A stretch of DNA of 64,000 bases, taken from Chondrilla cf. caribensis. Lineage: Eukaryota; Porifera; Demospongiae; Chondrillida; Chondrillidae. A program made the translations under genes and the position numbers. The stretch lies in contig OZ026547.1 in NCBI GenBank assembly GCA_964020155.1, forward strand, positions 1 to 64,000, given 5' to 3'. Below the pieces are notes generated by a model that had not been told where the DNA came from, made no database searches, and was given only the letters and a program-made list of their open reading frames with translations. Shown in pieces: positions 1 to 13,801 of this stretch (position 1 is its first letter; each line of letters opens with the position of its first letter).

Positions 1-548
1 CTAACCCTAACCCTAACCCTAACCCTAACCCTAACCCTAACCCTAACCCTAACCCTAACCCTAACCCTAACCCTAACCCTAACCCTAACCCTAACCCTAA
101 CCCTAACCCTAACCCTAACCCTAACCCTAACCCTAACCCTAACCCTAACCCTAACCCTAACCCTAACCCTAACCCTAACCCTAACCCTAACCCTAACCCT
201 AACCCTAACCCTAACCCTAACCCTAACCCTAACCCTAACCCTAACCCTAACCCTAACCCTAACCCTAACCCTAACCCTAACCCTAACCCTAACCCTAACC
301 CTAACCCTAACCCTAACCCTAACCCTAACCCTAACCCTAACCCTAACCCTAACCCTAACCCTAACCCTAACCCTAACCCTAACCCTAACCCTAACCCTAA
401 CCCTAACCCTAACCCTAACCCTAACCCTAACCCTAACCCTAACCCTAACCCTAACCCTAACCCTAACCCTAACCCTAACCCTAACCCTAACCCTAACCCT
501 AACCCTAACCCTAACCCTAACCCTAACCCTAACCCTAACCCTAACCCT
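1..548. repeat. Telomere tract, (CCCTAA)n on the + strand
   Basis: About 91 uninterrupted copies of CCCTAA read from the first base. This is the C-rich strand of the TTAGGG telomere typical of animals (also some fungi and protists), oriented as expected for the left end of a chromosome. No variant hexamers are visible, so the tract is a true terminus or a freshly homogenised copy rather than an old interstitial block. It passes directly into the 51-bp satellite without a spacer. Confidence 0.97.
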
Positions 549-3500
549 AGCAGCCCCGCCCACTAAACTTTACCCTCTCATGCCGCTAAGTCTAACCCTA
601 GCAGCCCCGCCCACTAAACTTTACCCTCTCATGCCGCTAAGTCTAACCCTAGCAGCCCCGCCCACTAAACTTTACCCTCTCATGCCGCTAAGTCTAACCC
701 TAGCAGCCCCGCCCACTAAACTTTACCCTCTCATGCCGCTAAGTCTAACCCTAGCAGCCCCGCCCACTAAACTTTACCCTCTCATGCCGCTAAGTCTAAC
801 CCTAGCAGCCCCGCCCACTAAACTTTACCCTCTCATGCCGCTAAGTCTAACCCTAGCAGCCCCGCCCACTAAACTTTACCCTCTCATGCCGCTAAGTCTA
901 ACCCTAGCAGCCCCGCCCACTAAACTTTACCCTCTCATGCCGCTAAGTCTAACCCTAGCAGCCCCGCCCACTAAACTTTACCCTCTCATGCCGCTAAGTC
1001 TAACCCTAGCAGCCCCGCCCACTAAACTTTACCCTCTCATGCCGCTAAGTCTAACCCTAGCAGCCCCGCCCACTAAACTTTACCCTCTCATGCCGCTAAG
1101 TCTAACCCTAGCAGCCCCGCCCACTAAACTTTACCCTCTCATGCCGCTAAGTCTAACCCTAGCAGCCCCGCCCACTAAACTTTACCCTCTCATGCCGCTA
1201 AGTCTAACCCTAGCAGCCCCGCCCACTAAACTTTACCCTCTCATGCCGCTAAGTCTAACCCTAGCAGCCCCGCCCACTAAACTTTACCCTCTCATGCCGC
1301 TAAGTCTAACCCTAGCAGCCCCGCCCACTAAACTTTACCCTCTCATGCCGCTAAGTCTAACCCTAGCAGCCCCGCCCACTAAACTTTACCCTCTCATGCC
1401 GCTAAGTCTAACCCTAGCAGCCCCGCCCACTAAACTTTACCCTCTCATGCCGCTAAGTCTAACCCTAGCAGCCCCGCCCACTAAACTTTACCCTCTCATG
1501 CCGCTAAGTCTAACCCTAGCAGCCCCGCCCACTAAACTTTACCCTCTCATGCCGCTAAGTCTAACCCTAGCAGCCCCGCCCACTAAACTTTACCCTCTCA
1601 TGCCGCTAAGTCTAACCCTAGCAGCCCCGCCCACTAAACTTTACCCTCTCATGCCGCTAAGTCTAACCCTAGCAGCCCCGCCCACTAAACTTTACCCTCT
1701 CATGCCGCTAAGTCTAACCCTAGCAGCCCCGCCCACTAAACTTTACCCTCTCATGCCGCTAAGTCTAACCCTAGCAGCCCCGCCCACTAAACTTTACCCT
1801 CTCATGCCGCTAAGTCTAACCCTAGCAGCCCCGCCCACTAAACTTTACCCTCTCATGCCGCTAAGTCTAACCCTAGCAGCCCCGCCCACTAAACTTTACC
1901 CTCTCATGCCGCTAAGTCTAACCCTAGCAGCCCCGCCCACTAAACTTTACCCTCTCATGCCGCTAAGTCTAACCCTAGCAGCCCCGCCCACTAAACTTTA
2001 CCCTCTCATGCCGCTAAGTCTAACCCTAGCAGCCCCGCCCACTAAACTTTACCCTCTCATGCCGCTAAGTCTAACCCTAGCAGCCCCGCCCACTAAACTT
2101 TACCCTCTCATGCCGCTAAGTCTAACCCTAGCAGCCCCGCCCACTAAACTTTACCCTCTCATGCCGCTAAGTCTAACCCTAGCAGCCCCGCCCACTAAAC
2201 TTTACCCTCTCATGCCGCTAAGTCTAACCCTAGCAGCCCCGCCCACTAAACTTTACCCTCTCATGCCGCTAAGTCTAACCCTAGCAGCCCCGCCCACTAA
2301 ACTTTACCCTCTCATGCCGCTAAGTCTAACCCTAGCAGCCCCGCCCACTAAACTTTACCCTCTCATGCCGCTAAGTCTAACCCTAGCAGCCCCGCCCACT
2401 AAACTTTACCCTCTCATGCCGCTAAGTCTAACCCTAGCAGCCCCGCCCACTAAACTTTACCCTCTCATGCCGCTAAGTCTAACCCTAGCAGCCCCGCCCA
2501 CTAAACTTTACCCTCTCATGCCGCTAAGTCTAACCCTAGCAGCCCCGCCCACTAAACTTTACCCTCTCATGCCGCTAAGTCTAACCCTAGCAGCCCCGCC
2601 CACTAAACTTTACCCTCTCATGCCGCTAAGTCTAACCCTAGCAGCCCCGCCCACTAAACTTTACCCTCTCATGCCGCTAAGTCTAACCCTAGCAGCCCCG
2701 CCCACTAAACTTTACCCTCTCATGCCGCTAAGTCTAACCCTAGCAGCCCCGCCCACTAAACTTTACCCTCTCATGCCGCTAAGTCTAACCCTAGCAGCCC
2801 CGCCCACTAAACTTTACCCTCTCATGCCGCTAAGTCTAACCCTAGCAGCCCCGCCCACTAAACTTTACCCTCTCATGCCGCTAAGTCTAACCCTAGCAGC
2901 CCCGCCCACTAAACTTTACCCTCTCATGCCGCTAAGTCTAACCCTAGCAGCCCCGCCCACTAAACTTTACCCTCTCATGCCGCTAAGTCTAACCCTAGCA
3001 GCCCCGCCCACTAAACTTTACCCTCTCATGCCGCTAAGTCTAACCCTAGCAGCCCCGCCCACTAAACTTTACCCTCTCATGCCGCTAAGTCTAACCCTAG
3101 CAGCCCCGCCCACTAAACTTTACCCTCTCATGCCGCTAAGTCTAACCCTAGCAGCCCCGCCCACTAAACTTTACCCTCTCATGCCGCTAAGTCTAACCCT
3201 AGCAGCCCCGCCCACTAAACTTTACCCTCTCATGCCGCTAAGTCTAACCCTAGCAGCCCCGCCCACTAAACTTTACCCTCTCATGCCGCTAAGTCTAACC
3301 CTAGCAGCCCCGCCCACTAAACTTTACCCTCTCATGCCGCTAAGTCTAACCCTAGCAGCCCCGCCCACTAAACTTTACCCTCTCATGCCGCTAAGTCTAA
3401 CCCTAGCAGCCCCGCCCACTAAACTTTACCCTCTCATGCCGCTAAGTCTAACCCTAGCAGCCCCGCCCACTAAACTTTACCCTCTCATGCCGCTAAGTCT

Positions 3501-5465
3501 AACCCTAGCAGCCCCGCCCACTAAACTTTACCCTCTCATGCCGCTAAGTCTAACCCTAGCAGCCCCGCCCACTAAACTTTACCCTCTCATGCCGCTAAGT
3601 CTAACCCTAGCAGCCCCGCCCACTAAACTTTACCCTCTCATGCCGCTAAGTCTAACCCTAGCAGCCCCGCCCACTAAACTTTACCCTCTCATGCCGCTAA
3701 GTCTAACCCTAGCAGCCCCGCCCACTAAACTTTACCCTCTCATGCCGCTAAGTCTAACCCTAGCAGCCCCGCCCACTAAACTTTACCCTCTCATGCCGCT
3801 AAGTCTAACCCTAGCAGCCCCGCCCACTAAACTTTACCCTCTCATGCCGCTAAGTCTAACCCTAGCAGCCCCGCCCACTAAACTTTACCCTCTCATGCCG
3901 CTAAGTCTAACCCTAGCAGCCCCGCCCACTAAACTTTACCCTCTCATGCCGCTAAGTCTAACCCTAGCAGCCCCGCCCACTAAACTTTACCCTCTCATGC
4001 CGCTAAGTCTAACCCTAGCAGCCCCGCCCACTAAACTTTACCCTCTCATGCCGCTAAGTCTAACCCTAGCAGCCCCGCCCACTAAACTTTACCCTCTCAT
4101 GCCGCTAAGTCTAACCCTAGCAGCCCCGCCCACTAAACTTTACCCTCTCATGCCGCTAAGTCTAACCCTAGCAGCCCCGCCCACTAAACTTTACCCTCTC
4201 ATGCCGCTAAGTCTAACCCTAGCAGCCCCGCCCACTAAACTTTACCCTCTCATGCCGCTAAGTCTAACCCTAGCAGCCCCGCCCACTAAACTTTACCCTC
4301 TCATGCCGCTAAGTCTAACCCTAGCAGCCCCGCCCACTAAACTTTACCCTCTCATGCCGCTAAGTCTAACCCTAGCAGCCCCGCCCACTAAACTTTACCC
4401 TCTCATGCCGCTAAGTCTAACCCTAGCAGCCCCGCCCACTAAACTTTACCCTCTCATGCCGCTAAGTCTAACCCTAGCAGCCCCGCCCACTAAACTTTAC
4501 CCTCTCATGCCGCTAAGTCTAACCCTAGCAGCCCCGCCCACTAAACTTTACCCTCTCATGCCGCTAAGTCTAACCCTAGCAGCCCCGCCCACTAAACTTT
4601 ACCCTCTCATGCCGCTAAGTCTAACCCTAGCAGCCCCGCCCACTAAACTTTACCCTCTCATGCCGCTAAGTCTAACCCTAGCAGCCCCGCCCACTAAACT
4701 TTACCCTCTCATGCCGCTAAGTCTAACCCTAGCAGCCCCGCCCACTAAACTTTACCCTCTCATGCCGCTAAGTCTAACCCTAGCAGCCCCGCCCACTAAA
4801 CTTTACCCTCTCATGCCGCTAAGTCTAACCCTAGCAGCCCCGCCCACTAAACTTTACCCTCTCATGCCGCTAAGTCTAACCCTAGCAGCCCCGCCCACTA
4901 AACTTTACCCTCTCATGCCGCTAAGTCTAACCCTAGCAGCCCCGCCCACTAAACTTTACCCTCTCATGCCGCTAAGTCTAACCCTAGCAGCCCCGCCCAC
5001 TAAACTTTACCCTCTCATGCCGCTAAGTCTAACCCTAGCAGCCCCGCCCACTAAACTTTACCCTCTCATGCCGCTAAGTCTAACCCTAGCAGCCCCGCCC
5101 ACTAAACTTTACCCTCTCATGCCGCTAAGTCTAACCCTAGCAGCCCCGCCCACTAAACTTTACCCTCTCATGCCGCTAAGTCTAACCCTAGCAGCCCCGC
5201 CCACTAAACTTTACCCTCTCATGCCGCTAAGTCTAACCCTAGCAGCCCCGCCCACTAAACTTTACCCTCTCATGCCGCTAAGTCTAACCCTAGCAGCCCC
5301 GCCCACTAAACTTTACCCTCTCATGCCGCTAAGTCTAACCCTAGCAGCCCCGCCCACTAAACTTTACCCTCTCATGCCGCTAAGTCTAACCCTAGCAGCC
5401 CCGCCCACTAAACTTTACCCTCTCATGCCGCTAAGTCTAACCCTAGCAGCCCCGCCCACTAAACT
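549..5465. repeat. Subtelomeric 51-bp tandem satellite, about 96 copies
   Basis: A 51-bp unit repeats about 96 times with almost no variation. Each unit contains CTAACCCTA, a telomere-like core, followed by a GC-rich stretch (GCAGCCCCGCCCAC) and a segment with TTTACCCTCTCATGCCGC. Because 51 is a multiple of three and the unit has no stop in one frame, an apparent 1,658-codon reading frame runs through the whole array. This is a by-product of the period, not a gene. The array ends at 5466, where the sequence becomes non-repetitive. Confidence 0.96.
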
Positions 5466-7200
5466 TAACACTATAATGCCGATAAGGCTAGCCGCTGTCG
5501 ATTCTCAATTCACAATACCCCTTGCAGGAATTCCAGCAGTTGAACATCTAAAATAATCTTTTTGATTTCACTTGTGGTTTCTAAAATAAGGAAAAACTGA
5601 TAAGCATTTTTTGGCTCTAACACTGATCCAATCTTTCCAAAACTTTCAGCACTCATAATTTACCTAGAACTGCAGGTTATGGACTGGTAACAAATATCTT
5701 GATGCATTTTATGTGGGTGTTAGGAAAAAGGGTTTGGGTTTAGGGTTAAATTCACGAACCAGAGTTCGCATGTGGGACATGTCCATTCGCACTTTTATGG
5801 CTTCCTGTGATCGCCGATTTTCGGGTGACTTTTTTTCCTTATATTTCACTTTATGAACGTCCGAGAGGAAATTTAAAGTTTTCGGAATATTTTTAGATGT
5901 ATATTTAGTAAGATAAAATTGACTTGGAAAGATTTGCTTCTGTAATTAACAATATATTGAAACATTTCGAAGACGTACGAAAACGCACAAAAACGTCATC
6001 TGCAACTTTAAAACTTGCCTCCGAGACTGCATAACAGCATTTCTGAATAGCCAGTAAGATTTGTCAACGATTGTATGTGGGGGAATTTGATATCTCAAAC
6101 CGTTTCGGAGAATCACGTAAAAAACTGCTTTAGAAAGAAAAATGTTAACTATTTATCGGCATAACTTCATTTTGGATCGATGAATCAAATTCCCCCACAT
6201 GGAAAAGTTGGAGAATTATCCAAACTTACTTTTAAACGATCGCTAGTCTCTCTGGAGGCCTTCCTAAAGTTGCAGATGAACATGGCAAATTTCGTACATA
6301 ATGTCCACAGCGAGAGCCATAAGTCACATGAATATCATGTGACTAAATGGGTGACGTCATTATCTGGCCGATTCTAAGTGTTATTGTAGTCTAATGTCTT
6401 TGATCGTTTTGATACTTTTTCGGGCCAATCGAATGTTTCTTTTGGACTCATGATATTTCTAAAGATTTTTTTGATAGTAATTTACGATCGCTGTGAGAGC
6501 AAAGATGATTGGGAATGAAAATAAACCGGCAAAAAAGACGATCGAGGTACGCACCAACAAATGTTGAAATTTTGACCTTGTATCTTCATTTTATGACTAT
6601 TGTGCACTTTTGATATTTAAAATAACTAAAATTTCTCCGTTACTAATGGTACATTTATTTCGATAGCTGCGCTCCTTCTGCTACAAGGTCCAAATCAGAA
6701 TACGCAGTAAAATACAATTTCAATCCTTCGATTTAAACTACTGGAAATGGGTTTAAATCAAGTAAGGGAAGGATTAAAGTGGTTAGGGAAAGCCGAAAGT
6801 ATATTATTCTTGTTAAATACTCTCGATCTTCGATCGAGCGATCTTCGATCGAGCGATCTTCTTGCGCAATCACCAACAAAATCACGAGAACGTCATGTGA
6901 TAAAGGGCTTTCAGTATGCGCTAAAGCGTTAATACCATTCTATTAACACTTTTAAAGGCAAATGGACATGTCCCACATGCGTTTGACATTGGGGTTACTG
7001 GGTACAACCATTCATCCTGAACCCCTAAGGGTTAGATTAAGGGGTAGGGCTTAAGGGTCAATTTCAATCCTTCAAACCAACCCTTCAGACCAACCCCCAT
7101 GTGCGGAGGATGTAAGGATCAAGCATCTAAGCCAAAGTACAGATTCCTTCCAATGCATTTAAATTTACCTTGTAGGAAATCTTCAAATTTGCACCTAACT
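5466..7200. other. AT-rich unique subtelomeric DNA with inverted repeats
   Basis: No coding region is recognisable; open frames are short and AT-driven. Three structures stand out. (1) A roughly 23-bp inverted repeat, GCATGTGGGACATGTCCATT near 5767-5790, with its complement near 6959-6982. (2) A 17-bp inverted pair, ATGTGGGGGAATTTGAT near 6075 and its complement near 6184. (3) A palindrome with 10-bp arms, AGTCACATGA/TCATGTGACT, near 6319-6341. Degenerate telomere-like words (TTTAGGGTTAAA near 5739, CTAAGGGTTAG near 7025) lie outside the first pair. This could be a decayed DNA transposon or fold-back element. Confidence 0.5.
5767..6982. mobile_element. Possible fold-back/MITE-like element with 23-bp terminal inverted repeats
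   Basis: The ends at about 5767-5790 and 6959-6982 are inverted copies with about one mismatch (TTCGC versus TTTGC at the inner edge). They enclose about 1.2 kb that holds further nested inverted repeats. No transposase reading frame is seen, and I could not find a convincing target-site duplication, so the element assignment is an inference from the inverted ends alone. Confidence 0.35.
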
Positions 7201-10200
7201 ACACATATATATAAATATATATATATATATCAATACAAAAGTATACACATTTTTAAATGTGGAACAAGGTCACTGAAGAGAATTTTTGGTCGACATCAAA
7301 ATGCATCTTTTTTGCTATCAGAAGGTAGCTACCAGGTCCAGGAGTGTGTCTGTGCATTTGGATTTGAGCTATGATGCATCACGTGCACACAGGAGAGGCC
7401 GTGGTGACAAGACCAAAAATTGACATTATTTGGGCTTGTCACCACGAGGCTTATAGCGCACTCAGGACAATCAGAATGCTTATGAAATTGTGTTGGTGAG
7501 TTAGGCATGGACACTAGGTAGCCCTTGGTGACCAGAAAAGAAATCTCAAATTGCTTAGGTGATCACCACAAGGCGTAATACACTTATATATGAATCTACA
7601 TACAAAGTATATACATTGGCAATAGGGGGAAATTTTGGTCGACATCAAAATGCATCCTTTTTGCTATCAGAAGGCAGCTACTAGGTCCAGGAGTGTGTCT
7701 GTGCATTTGGATTTGAGCTATGATGCATCACGTGCACACAGGAGAGGCCGTGGTGACAAGACCAAAAATTGACATTTTTTGGGCTTGTCACCACGAGGCT
7801 TATAGCACACTCAGGACAATCAGAATGCTTGCGAAATTGTGTTGGTAAGTTAGGCATGGACACTATGTAGCCCTTGGTGACCAGAAAAGAAATCTCAAAT
7901 TGCTTAGGTGATCACCCAAGGCGTAATACACTTATATATGAATCTACATACAAAGTATATACATTGGCAATAGGGGGAAATTTTGGTCGACATCAAAATG
8001 CAACTTTTTGCTATCAGAAGGCAGCTACTAGGTCCAGGAGTGTGTCTGTGCATTTGGATTTGAGCTATGATGCATCACGTGCACACAGGAGAGGCCGTGG
8101 TGACAAGACCAAAAATTGACATTTTTTGGGCTTGTCACCACGAGGCTTATAGCACACTCAGGACAATCAGAATGCTTGCGAAATTGTGTTGGTGAGTTAG
8201 GCATGGACACTATGTAGCCCTTGGTGACCAGCAAAGAAATCTCAAATTGCTTAGGTGATCACCACAAGGCGTATTACACGCATATATGAATGTACATACA
8301 AAGTATATACATTGGCAATAGGGGGAAATTTTGGTCGACATCAAAATGCATCCTTTTTGCTATCAGAAGGTAGCTACCAGGTCCAGGAGTGTGTCTGTGC
8401 ATTTGGATTTGAGCTATGATGCATCACGTGCACACAGGAGAGGCCGTGGTGACAAGACCAAAAATTGACATTTTTTGGGCTTGTCACCACGAGGGTTATA
8501 GGGCACTCAGGACAATCAGAATGCTTACGAAATTGTGTTGGTGAGTTAGGCATGGACACTAGGTATCCCTCGTTGACCAGAAAAGAAATCCCAAATTGCT
8601 TAGGTGATCACCACAAGGCGTATTACACGCATATATGAATGTACATACAAAGTATATACATTCTATTATATGTGGCACTGGGGGGAAATTTTGGTCGACA
8701 TCAAAATGCATCCTTTTTGCTATCAGAAGGTAGCTACCAGGTCCAGGAGTGTGTCTGTGCATTTGGATTTCAGCTATGATGCATCACGTGCAAACAGGAG
8801 AGGCCGTGGTGACAAGACCAAAAATTGACATTTTTTGGGCTTGTCACCATGAGGCTTATGGCGCACTTAGGACAATCAGAATGCTTGCGAAATTGTGTTG
8901 GTGAGTTAGGCATGGACACTAGGTAGCCCTTGGTGACCAGAAAAGAAATCTCAAATTGCTTAGGTGATCACCCAAGGCGGAATACACTTATATATGAATC
9001 GAAATACAAAGTATATACATTGGCAATAGGGGGAAATTTTGGTCAACATCAAAATGCATCCTTTTTGCTACCAGAAGGTAGCTACCAGGTCCAGGAGTGT
9101 GTCTGTGCATTTGGATTTGAGCTATGATGCATCACGTGCACACAGGAGAGGCCGTGGTGACAAGACCAAAAATTGACATTTTTTGGGCTTGTCACCACGA
9201 GGCTTATAGCGCACTCAGGACAATCAGAATGCTTACCAAATTGTGTTGGTGAGTTAGGCATGGACACTAGGTAGCCCTTGGTGACCAGCAAAGTAATCTC
9301 AAATTGCTTAGGTGATCACCCAAGGCGGAATACACGCATATATGAATCGAAATACAAAGTATATACATTGGCAATAGGGGGAAATTTTGGTCGACATCAA
9401 AATGCAACTTTTTGCTATCAGAAGGTAGCTACCAGGTCCAGGAGTGTGTCTGTGCATTTGGATTTGAGCTATGATGCATCACGTGCAAACAGGAGAGGCC
9501 GTGGTGGCAAGACCAAAAATTGACATTTTTTGGGCTTGTCACCACGAGGCTTATAGCGCACTCAGGACAATCAGAATGCTTACCAAATTGTGTTGGTGAG
9601 TTAGGCATGGACACTAGGTAGCCCTTGGTGACCAGAAAAGAAATCTTAAATTGCTTAGGTGATCACCCAAGGCGTAATACACTTATATATGAATCTACAT
9701 ACAAAGAATGTAAATTGGCAATAGGGGGAAATTTTGGTCGACATCAAAATGCATCCTTTTTGCTATCAGAAGGTAGCTAACAGGTCCAGGAGTGTGTCTG
9801 TGCATTTGGATTTGAGCTATGATGCATCACGTGCACACAGGAGAGGCCGTGGTGACAAGACCAAAAATTGACATTTTTTGGGCTTGTCACCACGAGGCTT
9901 ATAGCGCACTCAGGACAATCAGAATGCTTACCAAATTGTGTTGGTGAGTTAGGCATGGACACTAGGTAGCCCTTGGTGACCAGAACTGAAATCTCAAATT
10001 GCTTAGGTGATCACCCAAGGCGTAATACACGCATATATGAATGTACATACAAAGTATATACATTGGCAATAGGGGGAAATTTTGGTCGACATCAAAATGC
10101 AACTGTTTGCTATCAGAAGGTAGCTATCATGTCCAGAAGTGTGTCTGTACATTTGGATTTGAGCTATGATGCATCACGTGCACACAGGAGAGGCCGTGGT

Positions 10201-12636
10201 GACAAGACCAAAAATTGACATTTTTTGGGCTTGTCACCACGAGGCTTATAGCGCACTCAGGACAATCAGAATGCTTGCGAAATTGTGTTGGTGAGTTAGG
10301 CATGGACACTAGGTAGCCCTTGGTGACCAGCAAAGAAATCTCAAATTGCTTAGGTGATCACCACAAGGCGTATTACACGCATATATGAATGTACATACAA
10401 AGTATATACATTCTATTATATGTGGCACTGGGGGGAAACTTTGGTCGACATCAAAATGCAACTTTTTGCTATCAGAAGGTAGCTACCAGGTCCAGAAGTG
10501 CGTCTGTGCATTTGGATTTGAGCTATGATGCATCACGTGCACACAGGAGAGGCCGTGATGACAAGACCAAAAATTGACATTTTTTGGCTTGTCACCACGA
10601 GGCTTATAGCGCACTCAGGACAATCAGAATGCTTACCAAATTGTATTGGTGAGTTAGGCATGGACACTAGGTAGCCCTTGGTGACCAGAAAAGAAATCTC
10701 AAATTGCTTAGGTGATCACCACAAGGCGTAATACACGCATATATGAATCGAAATACAAAGTATATACATTGGCAATAGGGGGAAATTTTGGTCGACATCA
10801 AAATGAAACTTTTTGCTATCAGAAGGTAGCTATCATGTCCAGAAGTGTGTCTGTGCATTTGGATTTGAGCTATGATGCATCACGTGCACACAGGAGAGGC
10901 TGTGGTGACAAGACCAAAAATTGACATTTTTTGGGCTTGTCACCACGAGGCTTATAGCGCACTCAGGACAATCAGAATGCTTACCAAATTGTGTTGGTGA
11001 GTTAGGCATGGACACTAGGTAGCCCTTGGTGACCAGCAAAGAAATCTCAAATTGCTTAGGTGATCACCCAAGGCGTAATACACTTATATATGAATCTACA
11101 TACAAAGTATATGCATTGGCAATAGGGGGAAATTTTGGTCGACATCAAAATGCAACTTTTTGCTATCAGAAGGTAGCTACCAGGTCCAGGAGTGTGTCTG
11201 TGCATTTGGATTTGAGCTATGATGCATCACGTGCACACAGGAGAGGCCGTGGTGACAAGACCAAAAATTGACATTTTTTGGGCTTGTCACCACGAGGCTT
11301 ATAGCGCACTCAGGACAATCAGAATGCTTACCAAATTGTGTTGGTGAGTTAGGCATGGACACTATGTAGCCCTTGGTGACCAGAAAAGAAATCTCAAATT
11401 GCTTAGGTGATCACCCAAGGCGTAATACACTTATATATGAATCGAAATACAAAGTATATACATTGGCAATAGGGGGAAATTTTGGTCGACATCAAAATGC
11501 AACTTTTTGCTATCAGAAGGTAGCTAACAGGTCCAGGAGTGTGTCTGTACATTCGGATTTGAGCTATGATGCATCACGTGCAAACAGGAGAGGCCGTGGT
11601 GACAAGACCAAAAATTGACATTTTTTGGGCTTGTCACCACGAGGCTTATAGCGCACTCAGGACAATCAGAATGCTTACCAAATTGTGTTGGTGAGTTAGG
11701 CATGGACACTAGGTAGCCCTTGGTGACCAGCAAAGAAATCTCAAATTGCTTAGGTGATCACCCAAGGCGGAATACACGCATATATGAATCTACATACAAA
11801 GTATATACATTGGCAATAGGGGGAAATTTTGGTCGACATCAAAATGAAACTTTTTGCTATCAGAAGGTAGCTACTAGGTCCAGGAGTGTGTCTGTGCATT
11901 CGGATTTCAGCTATGATGCATCACGTGCACACAGGAGAGGCCGTGGTGACAAGACCAAAAATTGACATTTTTTGGGCTTGTCACCACGAGGCTTATAGCG
12001 CACTCAGGACAATCAGAATGCTTACCAAATTGTGTTGGTGAGTTAGGCATGGACACTATGTAGCCCTTGGTGACCAGAAAAGAAATCCCAAATTGCTTAG
12101 GTGATCACCCAAGGCGTAATACACGCATATATGAATCTACATACAAATTATATACATTGGCAATAGGGGGAAATTCTGGTCGACATCAAAATGAAACTTT
12201 TTGCTATCAGAAGGTAGCTAACAGGTCCAGGAGTGTGTCTGTGCATTCGGATTTGAGCTATGATGCATCACGTGCACACAGGAGAGGCCGTGATGACAAG
12301 ACCAAAAATTGACATTTTTTGGGCTTGTCACCACGAGGCTTATAGCGCACTCAGGACAATCAGAATGCTTACCAAATTGTGTTGGTGAGTTAGGCATGGA
12401 CACTATGTAGCCCTTGGTGACCAGAAAAGAAATCCCAAATTGCTTAGGTGATCACCCAAGGCGGAATACACTTATATATGAATCTACATACAAAGTATAT
12501 ACATTGGCAATAGGGGGAAATTTTGGTCGACATCAAAATGAAACTTTTTGCTATCAGAAGGTAGCTACTAGGTCCAGGAGTGTGTCTGTGCATTCGGATT
12601 TCAGCTATGATGCATCACGTGCACACAGGAGAGGCC

Positions 12637-12681
12637 GTGGTGACAAGACCAAAAATTGACATTTTTTGGGCTTGTCACCAC
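12637..12681. repeat. Conserved satellite hairpin (representative copy)
   Basis: An 11-bp perfect inverted repeat, GTGGTGACAAG and CTTGTCACCAC, flanks a second inner inverted stretch (CCAAAAA and TTTTTTGG) around a short loop. Nearly every 347-bp unit carries it. It remains recognisable in the diverged units near 21300, 21659 and 21993, so it is among the best-kept parts of the repeat. Confidence 0.8.
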
Positions 12682-13801
12682 AAGGCTTATAGCGCACTCA
12701 GGACAATCAGAATGCTTACCAAATTGTATTGGTGAGTTAGGCATGGACACTAGGTAGCCCTTGGTGACCAGCAAAGAAATCCCAAATTGCTTAGGTGATC
12801 ACCCAAGGCGTAATACACGCATATATGAATCGAAATACAAAGTATATACATTGGCAATAGGGGGAAATTTTGATCGACATCAAAATGAAACTTTTTGCTA
12901 TCAGAAGGTAGCTATCATGTCCAGAAGTGTGTCTGTGCATTTGGATTTGAGCTATGATGCATCACGTGCACACAGGAGAGGCCGTGGTGACAAGACCAAA
13001 AATTGACATTTTTTGGGCTTGTCACCACGAGGCTTATAGCGCACTCAGGACAATCAGAATGCTTACCAAATTGTGTTGGTGAGTTAGGCATGGACACTAT
13101 GTAGCCCTTGGTGACCAGCAAAGAAATCCCAAATTGCTTAGGTGATCACCCAAGGCGGAATACACGCATATATGAATCGAAATACAAATTATATACATTG
13201 GCAATAGGGGGAAATTTTGGTCGACATCAAAATGCAACTTTTTGCTATCAGAAGGTAGCTAACAGGTCCAGGAGTGTGTCTGTGCATTCGGATTTCAGCT
13301 ATGATGCATCACGTGCACACAGGAGAGGCCGTGGTGACAAGACCAAAAATTGACATTTTTTGGGCTTGTCACCACGAGGCTTAGAGCGCACTCAGGACAA
13401 TCAGAATGCTTACCAAATTGTGTTGGTGAGTTAGGCATGGACACTAGGTAGCCCTTGGTGACCAGCAAAGAAATCTCAAATTGCTTAGGTGATCACCCAA
13501 GGCGTAATACACTTATATATGAATCGAAATACAAAGTATATACATTGGCAATAGGGGGAAATTTTGGTCGACATCAAAATGCAACTTTTTGCTATCAGAA
13601 GGTAGCTAACAGGTCCAGGAGTGTGTCTGTACATTCGGATTTCAGCTATGATGCATCACGTGCACACAGGAGAGGCCGTGGTGACAAGACCAAAAATTGA
13701 CATTTTTTGGGCTTGTCACCACGAGGCTTATAGCGCACTCAGGACAATCAGAATGCTTACCAAATTGTGTTGGTGAGTTAGGCATGGACACTAGGTAGCC
13801 C

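Noticed and set aside
580..5556. A 1,658-codon open reading frame of 17-residue repeats
   Set aside because: It follows from the 51-bp satellite period (a multiple of three) lacking a stop in one frame. It starts at the telomere border and has no gene context.
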